Shown here piece after piece: positions 45,732 to 54,713 of a stretch of DNA of 64,000 nt. A program made the translations under genes and the position numbers. The stretch covers positions 1 to 64,000 of the forward strand of contig JAUNDT010000002.1 in assembly GCA_030525945.1 (NCBI GenBank), written 5' to 3'. Every line of letters begins with the position of its first letter. The stretch's first letter is position 1. This stretch comes from Coriobacteriaceae bacterium (GTDB lineage: Bacteria > Actinomycetota > Coriobacteriia > Coriobacteriales > Coriobacteriaceae). Below the pieces are notes generated by a model. The model saw only the letters and a list, made by a program, of their open reading frames with translations, had not been told where the DNA came from and did no database searches.

Positions 45732-46997
45732 ATGCCTGTGACGAGTGGAACGGCGGCGGGCGATGAGCGTCTGATCGCCGCCGCGCGAACGCTCATGGAT
45801 ATGGTGAACGCGTCGTTTGACGGAGCGTCCTGCGCAGACCGCCCCTGCGTTTTGCCGGAGGGCGTGACGTGGGCGAACATGCTTAGCCTCGCCATTACCC
45901 ATAGCCTGGACGCCGCCAGCTGGCCGTACGTACAGGGCCGCTCGGACATTCCCGAAAAGGTCCGCTCGGCATGGGAGCGGCGCTCCCAGCTCTCGTTGTT
46001 CCGGCACGTTCGCATGGACGCAGAGCGCGAGGCGGTGTTTGCGGAGCTCGACCGCGCGGGCATCGCCTACATGCCTCTGCGCGGCACCTTGATTGCGAAC
46101 TACTATCCGTGCCCCGAGATGCGCACCATGTCGGACAACGACTTCCTATATGGCTATGTTGAATGCGATGGGCAGGGCGTGTACCGCGGTCTGGGTTCCA
46201 ACGACACCGCTCGCGCGCGCAATGCCGAGCGCGCCATGCTGGCGGTCCGCGACGTGTTCGCCGGCCGCGGGTACGAGGTCAAAAACCTGCGCGGCGGCAA
46301 TCACGACAGCTATCACAAGGAGCCGTGTTACAACTTTGAGCCGCACCGGCACCTTATCACGCCCACGGGTCCTCACGGGTTTTATTACGAGAATCCGTGG
46401 CGCTTGGCCAAGCCGGTGCATGAGGGCGGCCTTCGGTTTGCGATGGATGCGACCGACGAGTACATCTACACCGTGGTTCACGCGTACAAGCATGTTGTTG
46501 GGTCGGGGCTCGGCTTGCGGATTGTTGCGGACGTGCGTGCGTTTTGGGCGTGCCGCGGCGATGCGATGGATGAGGGACGCCTTGTGCATGAGCTCGATGT
46601 TCTCGGTTTGGTTGAGTTTGAGCGGGCGCTGAGATGGTTGGCGCAGGATGGGCCCCAAGCGTGCGAGGAGTGCGACTCTGCGAAAAATCTCTTCGAATAT
46701 CTCGCGCGCTGCGGTGCGTACGGCACACGCGAGCAGGGGATTGCCAACCGTCTCAGTGCGGTTGCCGGCAAGGCAGGCCCGCTTGGTGGGCCGGCGGGCA
46801 AGGTTGATGCGCGTGCCCGCGTTCACTATGTGCTTGGACGGTTGGTCGATAGGGAAGTAATCGAAGCCTCGTTTCCCCATGCGTCACGCGTGCGCCTGCT
46901 GCTTCCGGCGCTCGTGGTGATCCGTGCCGTTCGCGGGTTCGCGCGGCATCCCAAGCGCCTTGCGCGTGAGCTCGGCCAGGTGCTGCGAAGCCGGTAG
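45732..46997 (+). CDS. Nucleotidyltransferase-like protein (NTP_transf_5 type)
   Basis: This 421-residue protein has the segment AGIAYMPLRGTLIANYYPCPEMRTMSDNDFL (about 100-130). In the NTP_transf_5 family this carries the K/R-G and R-x-M-x-D-x-D motifs; here the last reads RTMSDNDFL. A helical C-terminal half follows (YTVVHAYKHVVGSGLGLRIVADV). Family members occur in capsule and peptide-modification clusters and may transfer a nucleotide. GGGAGGG lies in front of the ATG; the frame is open further upstream without a ribosome site. It closes the operon that begins with the 57-residue peptide. Confidence 0.75.
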   Translation: MPVTSGTAAGDERLIAAARTLMDMVNASFDGASCADRPCVLPEGVTWANMLSLAITHSLDAASWPYVQGRSDIPEKVRSAWERRSQLSLFRHVRMDAEREAVFAELDRAGIAYMPLRGTLIANYYPCPEMRTMSDNDFLYGYVECDGQGVYRGLGSNDTARARNAERAMLAVRDVFAGRGYEVKNLRGGNHDSYHKEPCYNFEPHRHLITPTGPHGFYYENPWRLAKPVHEGGLRFAMDATDEYIYTVVHAYKHVVGSGLGLRIVADVRAFWACRGDAMDEGRLVHELDVLGLVEFERALRWLAQDGPQACEECDSAKNLFEYLARCGAYGTREQGIANRLSAVAGKAGPLGGPAGKVDARARVHYVLGRLVDREVIEASFPHASRVRLLLPALVVIRAVRGFARHPKRLARELGQVLRSR

Positions 46998-47354
46998 AGC
47001 CGGGGACGTCGGCAACGACGGTGGGGCTGGTGGCGCCGATGGGCGCGCCGGTGGAGCCGGGAGCGCCGGTGGATCCTGGAGCGTCGGGGGTTCCGGTGGA
47101 GCCGGCGGCGCCGGGAGCCTTGCGGCCGTTCACTTCCAGGCTCGGGTGCGGGCTTGGGGACGGGGCTTGGGTTCGGGTTTTGGCGTGGGTATCTGTCAGC
47201 ATTTTGGTGGTGCTCGGCATCAATTCCCGGGCTTGAGCTCGGTTTTTTGGCGCGGGCGCCTGTCAAGCCCAGCGCGAGCCTCGGCTACGGCCTGCGGGCT
47301 TGAGCGCAGGTTTTGGCGTGGGTATCCGTCCTCGGGGTGTTCATATGAACTCCG
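46998..47354. other. Non-coding stretch with GC-rich low-complexity repeats
   Basis: After the nucleotidyltransferase gene there are about 110 bases of imperfect GGxGCC repeats, readable as Gly/Ala-rich nonsense in several frames. Three degenerate ~66-bp repeats follow up to the tRNA promoter. I see no gene with a ribosome site here. Confidence 0.5.
47163..47330 (+). repeat. Three imperfect ~66-bp direct repeats
   Basis: Units begin at 47163, 47229 and 47296 with GGGCTTG and share a core like GGTTTTGGCGTGGGTAT followed by CYGTC. The first ~36 bases of each unit match best; the rest has diverged. Confidence 0.65.
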
Positions 47355-47383
47355 TTGCCCCGAACTGCGAAATGCCGTATACT
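47355..47383 (+). promoter_or_regulatory. Promoter of the tRNA-Pro/tRNA-Gly pair
   Basis: TTGCCC (47355-47360) and TATACT (47378-47383) are 17 bases apart, about 50 bases upstream of the first tRNA. Confidence 0.65.
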
Positions 47384-47431
47384 TGCAAAGCCTTGGGACG
47401 CAGGAAATCGTATCCTCGCCGCTCAAGCCTT

Positions 47432-47508
47432 CGGGATGTGGCGCAGCCTGGTAGCGCGCCTGCTTTGGGAGCAGGATGTCGCAGGTTCGAATCCTGTCAT
47501 CCCGACCA
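47432..47508 (+). tRNA. tRNA-Pro(TGG)
   Basis: The acceptor stem CGGGATG/CATCCCG, anticodon stem CCTGC/GCAGG with loop TTTGGGA (anticodon TGG) and T arm GCAGGTTCGAATCCTGT are all intact. CCA is encoded at 47506-47508. Confidence 0.97.
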
Positions 47509-47513
47509 CATAC

Positions 47514-47587
47514 GCGGGCGTAGTTCATCGGTAGAACCTCAGCCTTCCAAGCTGATGAGGCGGGTTCGACTCCCGTCGCCCGCTCCA
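47514..47587 (+). tRNA. tRNA-Gly(TCC)
   Basis: The acceptor stem GCGGGCG/CGCCCGC, anticodon stem TCAGC/GCTGA with loop CTTCCAA (anticodon TCC) and T arm CGGGTTCGACTCCCG form a full cloverleaf, with CCA encoded. It is 5 bases past tRNA-Pro and shares its promoter. Its 3' end is repeated 193 bases further on. Confidence 0.97.
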
Positions 47588-47610
47588 GAACATTATTGAA
47601 GCCCGGTGCC
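47567..47610 (+). repeat. 44-bp direct repeat, first copy (tRNA-Gly 3' end and terminator arm)
   Basis: This stretch covers the 3' end of tRNA-Gly, its CCA and the first arm of the terminator. It matches 47760-47803 at 41 of 44 positions. Confidence 0.85.
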
Positions 47611-47630
47611 ACATGAGGTGCCGGGTTTCT
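47602..47630 (+). terminator. Rho-independent terminator of the tRNA pair
   Basis: Nine-base arms CCCGGTGCC and GGTGCCGGG (two G-T pairs) enclose ACATGA and are followed by TTTCTT. Confidence 0.8.
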
Positions 47631-47759
47631 TGCAACTAAAGGACGACGGGGGTCGAACCCGATTGCGGGTGCGGAGCTGAGGACATGCGTGAGCATGTTC
47701 CAGCGAAGCACGCAAGGCGCGTGAGCGCCGCAGCGGAATGAGCGTGCGCCAGCACGCGG
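47631..47759. other. Insert between two tRNA-Gly 3' ends: inverted T-arm fragment and three hairpins
   Basis: No gene is seen. CGACGGGGGTCGAACCCG at 47644-47661 matches the reverse complement of the tRNA-Gly T arm except for one base. Three small perfect hairpins follow: 47683-47698 and 47716-47729, both with GTGA loops, and 47742-47757 with a GCCA loop. Confidence 0.6.
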
Positions 47760-47803
47760 CGACTCCCGTCGCCCGCTCCAGGACATGATAGAAGCCCGGT
47801 GCC
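47760..47803 (+). repeat. 44-bp direct repeat, second copy (displaced tRNA-Gly 3' end)
   Basis: This copy has the last 21 bases of tRNA-Gly with CCA, unchanged, and then the same terminator arm; only three bases differ from 47567-47610. There is no 5' tRNA half in front of it. Such copies mark integration or duplication at a tRNA gene. Confidence 0.8.
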
Positions 47804-47827
47804 GTTGCGGCGCCGGGCTTCTTGCTC
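47791..47827 (+). terminator. Second copy of the tRNA terminator
   Basis: Fourteen-base arms (GAAGCCCGGTGCCG and CGGCGCCGGGCTTC, one T-G pair) with a TTG loop, followed by TTGCTC. It precedes gdhA by 120 bases. Confidence 0.7.
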
Positions 47828-47920
47828 AGCACCCCAGGGGGTGCGCATGGGAAATGAAGTCGAAACCTGGCGGCTTCTCCACAAACGCTTTATTTGGCCG
47901 TAGTACCATATCTCGGATGA

Positions 47921-49303
<1,383 letters not shown>

Positions 49304-49356
49304 CTGGCGCTGTGGGCGTCAGGGCATTGAACTGACATGATATAGCTGGTTTGCCG

Positions 49357-49388
49357 GGGGAGGAAGTGCTGCTTCTTCCCCTTTTTTA
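49357..49388 (+). terminator. Rho-independent terminator of gdhA
   Basis: A ten-base-pair stem (GGGGAGGAAG with CTTCTTCCCC, one G-T pair) and a 5-base loop are followed by TTTTTT. Confidence 0.92.
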
Positions 49389-49401
49389 ATTGCAGCAAGG
49401 T

Positions 49402-49650
49402 GAACCTAGGCGTTGCTAGGCCCCGTTGGGTTGTGCCTTACGAGTTCAGGTGTTATTAGGGCACTGTTGTGTTGTGCCACTGTGAACCAGTTTTTGCCGG
49501 ATGTCGATGGGTTGTGTCCTTGCGTGCCCTGATGTTGCCAGGACGCTGTTGGGTTGCGCTGCTGTGAACCCCAGGTATTGCCTGGGTGTCGCAAAACCCG
49601 CGCTGCTTTGAACTCCAGGTAATGCCGGGATGCCGACGAGCTGTGCCGTT
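49402..49650 (+). repeat. Six imperfect ~41-bp tandem repeats
   Basis: Units start at about 49402, 49442, 49484, 49524, 49566 and 49610. Each resembles GAACCCCAGGTRTTGC, then an R-rich GGRYG segment, then GGGTTGTGCC. They have diverged from each other and encode nothing in a consistent frame. Confidence 0.7.
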
Positions 49651-49683
49651 AATCCGTGTCGCCTTGGTTTGAGAGCTCGTCAG

Positions 49684-49961
49684 CTGATAAAAAAGTCGCG
49701 GCTTGGTCAAAACCACTCTCGACTGGGCGGTTTGGGGGTGCGGCTTGGCTGCTTGCGGCCTCGTTTACTGGTAAAAACTCGGCCGCATGGTCAAATCGGT
49801 CCGTGACTGGGCTATTTTGTCGCGCTTTTCTCTGGTAGAGATCCGACTATTGAGATTCCGTCCGCCCATTCACGGGGCTATTTGACCAGGGATTGCGCAA
49901 TTTGGCTATTTTCGAAGCTGGTTGCGGGCTGCGCGCCACCCACTCACGGGCTGATTTGACC
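49684..49961. repeat. Repeat family with two direct and two inverted copies
   Basis: The ~24-bp core lies at 49705-49728 and 49789-49812 (plus) and at 49864-49887 and 49938-49961 (minus). It begins GGTCAAA and ends CGTGACTGGGC or similar, with more loosely related flanks of 20-30 bp. The mirror arrangement could fold into large hairpins. Confidence 0.65.
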
Positions 49962-50005
49962 ACTTGATTGGAAAATGGCTCGGCGCGTTGGCCTGCGTTT
50001 AGTCC

Positions 50006-50694
50006 AAAGTGGCAATGCGTGCTGCTCTCGTGCAGACCAGCACGCATGGCCACTTTTCCTATCAGTTTCATCGTGAAAAGTGGCTATTACTGCTGATTGG
50101 TTACGGGTCAGCACGTATCGCCACCTTTCCTATTTGATCTGCATCAAGAAGTGGCTCAACGTGCTGCCCTGCCGCAGACAAGCACGGTTGGCCATTTTCC
50201 CATCAGTTACGTGGGCAGGAAGTGGCATTGCGTGCTGGTCTGTGCGGGGCGGGGTATCTGGTTGTTTTGACCACACATTCCAAGTAGTTTCTTCGAGTGA
50301 CTGATGGCGGCGCAGCAGGTATGGCTATTCGGGTGCCCATGGCTTCGTGCCCTATATGGTCATGCGTGCTGCCCTGATGCAGACCAGCACGTTGAGCCAC
50401 TCTTCCCATTAGATTTGTGGTGAAAAGTGGCACATTGTGCTGGCCTGCTGCAGGGCAGCGCATTCGGCCGATATGGTCACTTTGGTCACCTTGTCAGTGC
50501 GAGCCCAATGGTTGCTTCAGTTGACCGGTAACTGGTCAGCGGGTTTTACCAGTCTGACTGCCTTGCATCTGCAGCCCATGGGCTCAAAGTGCTGCCTTGC
50601 TGGAGGCCAGCAAAGTTGTCCACCTTTCCCTCCTGTTTTGAGGCAAAAAGCGGCACTTTGTGCTGGCCTGCTGCAGGGCAGCACAAAGTGCCGC
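50006..50694. repeat. Series of about eight related hairpin elements
   Basis: Around 50006-50056, 50076-50128, 50147-50199, 50218-50245 (half), 50358-50405, 50423-50470, 50585-50629 and 50650-50694 the sequence repeats the pattern AAGTGGC-N-GTGCTG...CAGCAC-N-GCCACTT. Most can fold on themselves. The last is a perfect 16-bp stem (GCGGCACTTTGTGCTG with its complement) with a further 4-bp stem in the loop. No gene is seen. Confidence 0.7.
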
Positions 50695-50772
50695 TCTCTG
50701 GGATGGGCCGGTTGAGGGATGTCGCCCGCTCCGCGTCTGGCCTGTTAGGTATCTCACGGATGGATCGTGATC

Positions 50773-50912
50773 GGTTGATCGAGGGATGCCGCTGGTGGTC
50801 AGGGTCTGGCTGGTTGAGGGGTGCCGCGGGCGGCATGGGTTTGGCTGGCTGAAGGGTGCCGAGGGTGGTCAGGGTTTGCTGCTTGAAGGGTGCCGCGGGC
50901 GCCGCAGTGCCG
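50773..50912 (+). repeat. Four imperfect ~35-bp tandem repeats
   Basis: Units at 50773, 50812, 50847 and 50881 share GGYTGARGGGTGCCG and then GGTCAGGGTTTGGCT or similar. A related unit lies at 50710. They end close to the stop codon of the minus-strand permease gene. Confidence 0.6.
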
Positions 50913-50988
50913 CGGACGCTTCGCATCCAGCAGCTCTAGCCACTTTGACAAAGCTGCCCACCTTCCCAGTGTGGCCAAAGCGCCCTCG

Positions 50989-52224
50989 TCACTGGTACCG
51001 CAGACACTCCACAGGGTCGAGCTTGGCTGCGCGGCGCGCGGGGTAGTATCCGAACACGAGGCCGATGAGAACCGAAATGTCCACGGCAACAGCAATTGCA
51101 ACCGGCTCGATCGCAGGGGTGAGCGCCGCACCGCCGGCTCCCGTGCCGGCGATCGAGCTCAGGTCGAACCCAAGCACCCCTGCGGCAAACGAGAGCCCCC
51201 AGGCAATACCGTAACCCGCAAGCGTACCGATGATGCCGCCGGTGACGCACAGCGCGGCGCTCTCGGCGAGGAACTGGCACGTGATATCGTGCCCCGTGGC
51301 GCCCAGTGCTCGTCGCACGCCGATCTCGCGAATGCGCTCGGTCACGTTGGTGAGCATCATGTTCATGATGCCAATACCGCCCACCAACAGGGAAATGCCC
51401 GCAACAGCTCCCATCATGAGCTGGAACGACATCATGAACGTGTTGAGCTGGTCTATGGAGGACTTCATCGAGTACACCGAGATCATGTTCTCTGCTTCGG
51501 CGTCGTCGATACCCTTGAGTTTGGCGAGCTGCGTGATGGTCTCCTGCTGCAGGGCCTCAATGTCCACGCCCTCACGCGCGAGGCCGGCGACCTGCGATAG
51601 GTACTCCCAGCCGTTCGTGAAGTTGTTCTTAACGGTCGTGGCCGGCATGTAGGCGGTCACGTAGTCCGTGCCGGTCTGCCCGTCGTCCACAATGCCGATG
51701 ACGGTGTAGCTTTTGCCGCCGAGCTGGATCGACTTGCCGATGGCCCCAGCGTTGGCATTGCCAAAGAACGCCTCGATACCGTTGCGGCCGATCAACGTCA
51801 CGCGCGCGGCGGACGCGTCTTCCTGGTCGGTGTACAGGCGGCCCTCAGCGACTTTGCTGGCCATGCCGGTCATCTCGAGGAACGTGGTATCGGATCCCGA
51901 AATGCCGCAGTTCACAGTCTTGTCGCCCACCTGCGTCTCGGCGAAGCCGCTGTACGAGCCGCCCACGGCTTCGAAGTCGGGGACGGCGCGCGCCAGGTCC
52001 TCCATGTCGTCCTCGTCGAGCGGTTCGCCGCAGTTGATATAGACGAGGCGCGCGGCGTTAAGTCCCATGCCGCTGATGAGCCCGTTGCGCACGCCGCCAA
52101 TGAGCGAAGTCATGGCGATCACCGCCGCGATGCCGATGACGATGCCCAAGATAGTGAGGAGACTGCGGCCCTTGTTCGCCTCGAGCGAGCGCAGGGCCTC
52201 GTGTGCGAGGTCGGTCAGGTTCAT
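50989..52224 (-). CDS. MacB-like ABC exporter permease
   Basis: This 411-residue FtsX-type permease has four membrane segments: one near the N-terminus (SLLTILGIVIGIAAVIAMTSLIGG) and three at the C-terminus. The last third has the family signatures GGIGIMNMML, TERIREIGVRRALGAT and GYYPARRAAKLDPVECLRYQ. The external loop between is about 220 residues long, as in MacB permeases. Its ATG overlaps the ATPase stop by four bases. With the ATPase and the adaptor, it should export a peptide, lipid or drug; the substrate is unknown. Confidence 0.9.
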   Translation of the reverse strand: MNLTDLAHEALRSLEANKGRSLLTILGIVIGIAAVIAMTSLIGGVRNGLISGMGLNAARLVYINCGEPLDEDDMEDLARAVPDFEAVGGSYSGFAETQVGDKTVNCGISGSDTTFLEMTGMASKVAEGRLYTDQEDASAARVTLIGRNGIEAFFGNANAGAIGKSIQLGGKSYTVIGIVDDGQTGTDYVTAYMPATTVKNNFTNGWEYLSQVAGLAREGVDIEALQQETITQLAKLKGIDDAEAENMISVYSMKSSIDQLNTFMMSFQLMMGAVAGISLLVGGIGIMNMMLTNVTERIREIGVRRALGATGHDITCQFLAESAALCVTGGIIGTLAGYGIAWGLSFAAGVLGFDLSSIAGTGAGGAALTPAIEPVAIAVAVDISVLIGLVFGYYPARRAAKLDPVECLRYQ

Positions 52225-53030
52225 AGCGCGCCTCCAATCGGGGCTGTGGCTGCGGAGGTGTTCTTGGGTTGCAGGGCGCCGGTCATGTCCGAACTGCTAC
52301 GCGCTCCAACGGGCACGTAGGCTCCCTCGAACAGGCGTCCGTCGCGGATCTGCACGGCGCGGTCGGCCTCGGCCGCCACGCCAGGATCGTGGGTGATGAG
52401 CACGATGGTCTTGCCCGAGCGCTTGAGCGCGTGGAAGGTGTCGAGCACCTGGCGCCCCGTGGTCGAGTCGAGGTTCCCTGTGGGCTCGTCGGCCAGGATG
52501 ATGTCCGGGTCGTTCACGAGCGCGCGGGCGATGGCCACGCGCTGCATCTGGCCGCCCGAAAGCTCGTTGGTGCGGTGGTCGTAGTGGTCGACGGGCAGGC
52601 TCACCGCGCGCAGCGCATGCACGGCGCGCATCTCTCGCTCGCGCCGCGGCGTGCCGGTGTATGAGAGGGGGAGCATCACGTTGTCGAGGACGCTCATGCG
52701 CGGCAGCAGGTTGAAGCTCTGGAACACGAACCCGATGCTCGTGGCACGGACCTCGGCAAGCTCGTCGTCGTTGAGGTCGGCAACGTTCAGCCCGTTCAGG
52801 CGGTAGGCGCCCGAGGTGGGCGTATCCAGGCACCCCAGGATGTTCATGAGGGTCGATTTGCCCGAGCCGGAAGGCCCGGTGATCGCCAGGAACTCGCCGC
52901 GGTTCACGCTGAGCGACACGTCGTGCAGGATATGCGCGAGCCCCGCCTCGCTCTCGAAAATGCGGTGGATATGGCGAATGTCGATAACGGGCCGCGCATG
53001 TGACGCGGCCGGCGTGCTGGTGGCGGTCAT
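52221..53030 (-). CDS. MacB/LolD-type ABC ATPase
   Basis: This 269-residue protein has Walker A TGPSGSGKSTLM (about 51-62), the Q-loop FVFQSFNLLPRMSV, signature LSGGQMQRVAIARAL, Walker B IILADEPTGNLDS and the H-loop THD. The wording is that of the LolD/MacB group. A polar C-terminal tail of about 40 residues follows. The ATG directly abuts the adaptor gene's stop codon, and the gene overlaps the permease start, so all three genes form one translational unit. Confidence 0.93.
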   Translation of the reverse strand: MTATSTPAASHARPVIDIRHIHRIFESEAGLAHILHDVSLSVNRGEFLAITGPSGSGKSTLMNILGCLDTPTSGAYRLNGLNVADLNDDELAEVRATSIGFVFQSFNLLPRMSVLDNVMLPLSYTGTPRREREMRAVHALRAVSLPVDHYDHRTNELSGGQMQRVAIARALVNDPDIILADEPTGNLDSTTGRQVLDTFHALKRSGKTIVLITHDPGVAAEADRAVQIRDGRLFEGAYVPVGARSSSDMTGALQPKNTSAATAPIGGAL

Positions 53031-54527
53031 CTACAACACGACCATTCCGCCGCCCGACGCCATGCCGTCGCCCTCGCCGCTCGGCATACCGCCCGCGACA
53101 ACGAGCACGTCGTCTCCGCCAATGGGGGCATCGGCCATGTCGGGGTTGGAGTCCGCGGGAGCGTCCTTCATGCGGCCGATCACGGCGAAGTCGTCGTTTT
53201 GCGCGTACACCGTAACGTCCACGCGGCGGGTCTCGTGCGACTCGGCATCGACCTCGATATCAACGTAGTAGCTCTGCCCGTCGTCGGACATCAGCGCGGC
53301 GGTGGGCACCATGACCACGTTGTCTATCTGCTGGGTGGTGAGCGTGACCTGCGCAGTCATGCCGGGCTTGAGGCGCGCGTCGGGCGCGTCGATGAGGATG
53401 TCGACGGCAAACGTGGGGGAGGTCGAGCCGTCGTAGGACATGACAGACGGGTCGTTCGACGCGATTGAGGCGATGCCCGTCACACGCCCGGTGAGTGCGA
53501 CGTCGGCGAAGGCCGGGCAGGTGATTGTGGCCGTCTGGTCAACGGCGACGCTGGCGATGTCCTCCTCCGACACCTGGATGGTGACCTTCATCTTGGAGAG
53601 ATCGGCGATCTGCATGAGGGGGCCGGACGGCGTGCCTGTGCCCCCGGAGCCTCCGCCGAGCTGCCCCAAATCGGCACCGACCTGCGCGTTCAACGCGACG
53701 ATCGAACCCGCGGCAGGTGCCTTCACCGTGCGCAGCGCCGCCTTGGCAACTGCGTCGTCGTAGGCCGCCTGCGCGGTCTCGAGGGCCGCCTGGGCCGCGT
53801 TCACGCCCTGCTGCGCGCTCGCGACGAGTTCCTGCCCGCTCTGACCGCCGTCCTCACCGGGCTCGGCGGGCGCGTTCTGGGCGTTGCGGAGACCCTGCTG
53901 CGCCGCCGCCAAATCGGCGCGCGCCTGCCTGAGGCCGCGCTCGGCTTCCGCCACCGCGCGATCAAGGTCGGGGTTCTTGATGGTCATGAGCACGTCGCCG
54001 GCCTTGACGCCCTGGCCCGCCACCACGTTGACCGATTCGATCTGCCCGTCGATCTCGGGCGTGACGACGGTGGAGGAAAGCGGCTGCAGGGTTCCCTTGG
54101 CATCCACGGTGGTGGAGAACGTGCCTTCCATCGCCATCTCGGTGACGGGTTCCGCGACCTGCTCGGGCTTGTGGGAGAGCACGTTGATCGCAATGGCGCC
54201 GGCGGCCACGATCGCTACGGCCACGCCGACGATGATGCCGCGCCGCACGAGCTTCTTGCGGCGGCGCTCGGCGCGCTTGGCCTTGAGGGCGGCGTAGGCC
54301 TCGGCGTCCGACCCCTCAAGCGGCTGCTCTGTGGCGCCATCTCCCGTGTCCGTGGCACCCGGCGCGCCGGTGGAGCCAGCGGCGTTCGCGCCCGCCGGCC
54401 CGCGCTTGATCACGGGCACGATACTCGGCAGACTCAGGCGGCGGGTCGAGCCGGCGTCCGTCTCGGGTTCGCTTCCCAGCGTGTCCAGGAACTCGCGCTG
54501 GGCGTCATTGCTGTTGAGATTTGACAT
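53031..54527 (-). CDS. HlyD/MacA-like membrane fusion (adaptor) protein
   Basis: This 498-residue protein has a polar head of about 95 residues with a Gly/Ala/Thr-rich part, then one membrane segment (near 97-116). An adaptor region follows: barrel-sandwich halves (TVVTPEIDGQIESVNVVAGQGVKAGDVLMTIKNPDLD and TVKAPAAGSIVALNAQVG) around a coiled coil of about 75 residues (RGLRQARADLAAAQQG...). A beta-barrel with VTLTTQQIDNVVMVPTAAL is next, and the end is Gly/Met-rich. In Gram-positive bacteria such adaptors work with MacB-like permeases at the single membrane. It is the first gene of this operon. Confidence 0.9.
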   Translation of the reverse strand: MSNLNSNDAQREFLDTLGSEPETDAGSTRRLSLPSIVPVIKRGPAGANAAGSTGAPGATDTGDGATEQPLEGSDAEAYAALKAKRAERRRKKLVRRGIIVGVAVAIVAAGAIAINVLSHKPEQVAEPVTEMAMEGTFSTTVDAKGTLQPLSSTVVTPEIDGQIESVNVVAGQGVKAGDVLMTIKNPDLDRAVAEAERGLRQARADLAAAQQGLRNAQNAPAEPGEDGGQSGQELVASAQQGVNAAQAALETAQAAYDDAVAKAALRTVKAPAAGSIVALNAQVGADLGQLGGGSGGTGTPSGPLMQIADLSKMKVTIQVSEEDIASVAVDQTATITCPAFADVALTGRVTGIASIASNDPSVMSYDGSTSPTFAVDILIDAPDARLKPGMTAQVTLTTQQIDNVVMVPTAALMSDDGQSYYVDIEVDAESHETRRVDVTVYAQNDDFAVIGRMKDAPADSNPDMADAPIGGDDVLVVAGGMPSGEGDGMASGGGMVVL

Positions 54528-54563
54528 GGTTCAACTCTTTTCCGGTCGGTCGGGCCCGTCGGG

Positions 54564-54662
54564 GCTATCGTCCCGTGCTCGGACAGTCCTGCTCGCACGA
54601 AGGCTACATTAAGCGACCTTCGGCTCGTGCGGAACTGCGCGCGGGACGATATGCCCGCCGGG
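54564..54662 (+). repeat. ~90-bp palindromic dispersed repeat, copy 1
   Basis: This spacer element between two ABC operons begins CCCGTGCTC, contains CAGTCCTGCTCGCACG, CTACATTAAGCG and GGCTCGTGCGGAACTGCGCG, and ends GCGGGACGAT. The halves pair imperfectly, so it can fold into a long hairpin. A closely related copy lies in inverted orientation at 58948-59051. Confidence 0.75.
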
Positions 54663-54713
54663 CCCTGCGGCGCTTCGGGTAGAGGGCGGACAGGTCTTGC
54701 GGTCACAAGCTCG

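Noticed and set aside
43264-46997. Lasso peptide or lanthipeptide cluster
   Set aside because: No asparagine-synthase-like cyclase, transglutaminase-like leader protease, LanM/LanB or radical SAM enzyme is next to the peptide gene.
46753-47223. Collagen-like Gly-Ser-Thr open frame on the minus strand
   Set aside because: It overlaps the end of the nucleotidyltransferase gene and a GC-rich repeat; the apparent repeats come from the DNA repeat, and no ribosome site is seen.
47220-47786. 188-codon open frame on the minus strand across two tRNA genes
   Set aside because: Sequences such as RATGVEPAS and RDDRIRTCD are classic false proteins read from the antisense strand of tRNA genes.
49402-50912. 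CRISPR array
   Set aside because: The repeats are degenerate, adjacent without unique spacers, of several unrelated kinds, and no cas gene is present.
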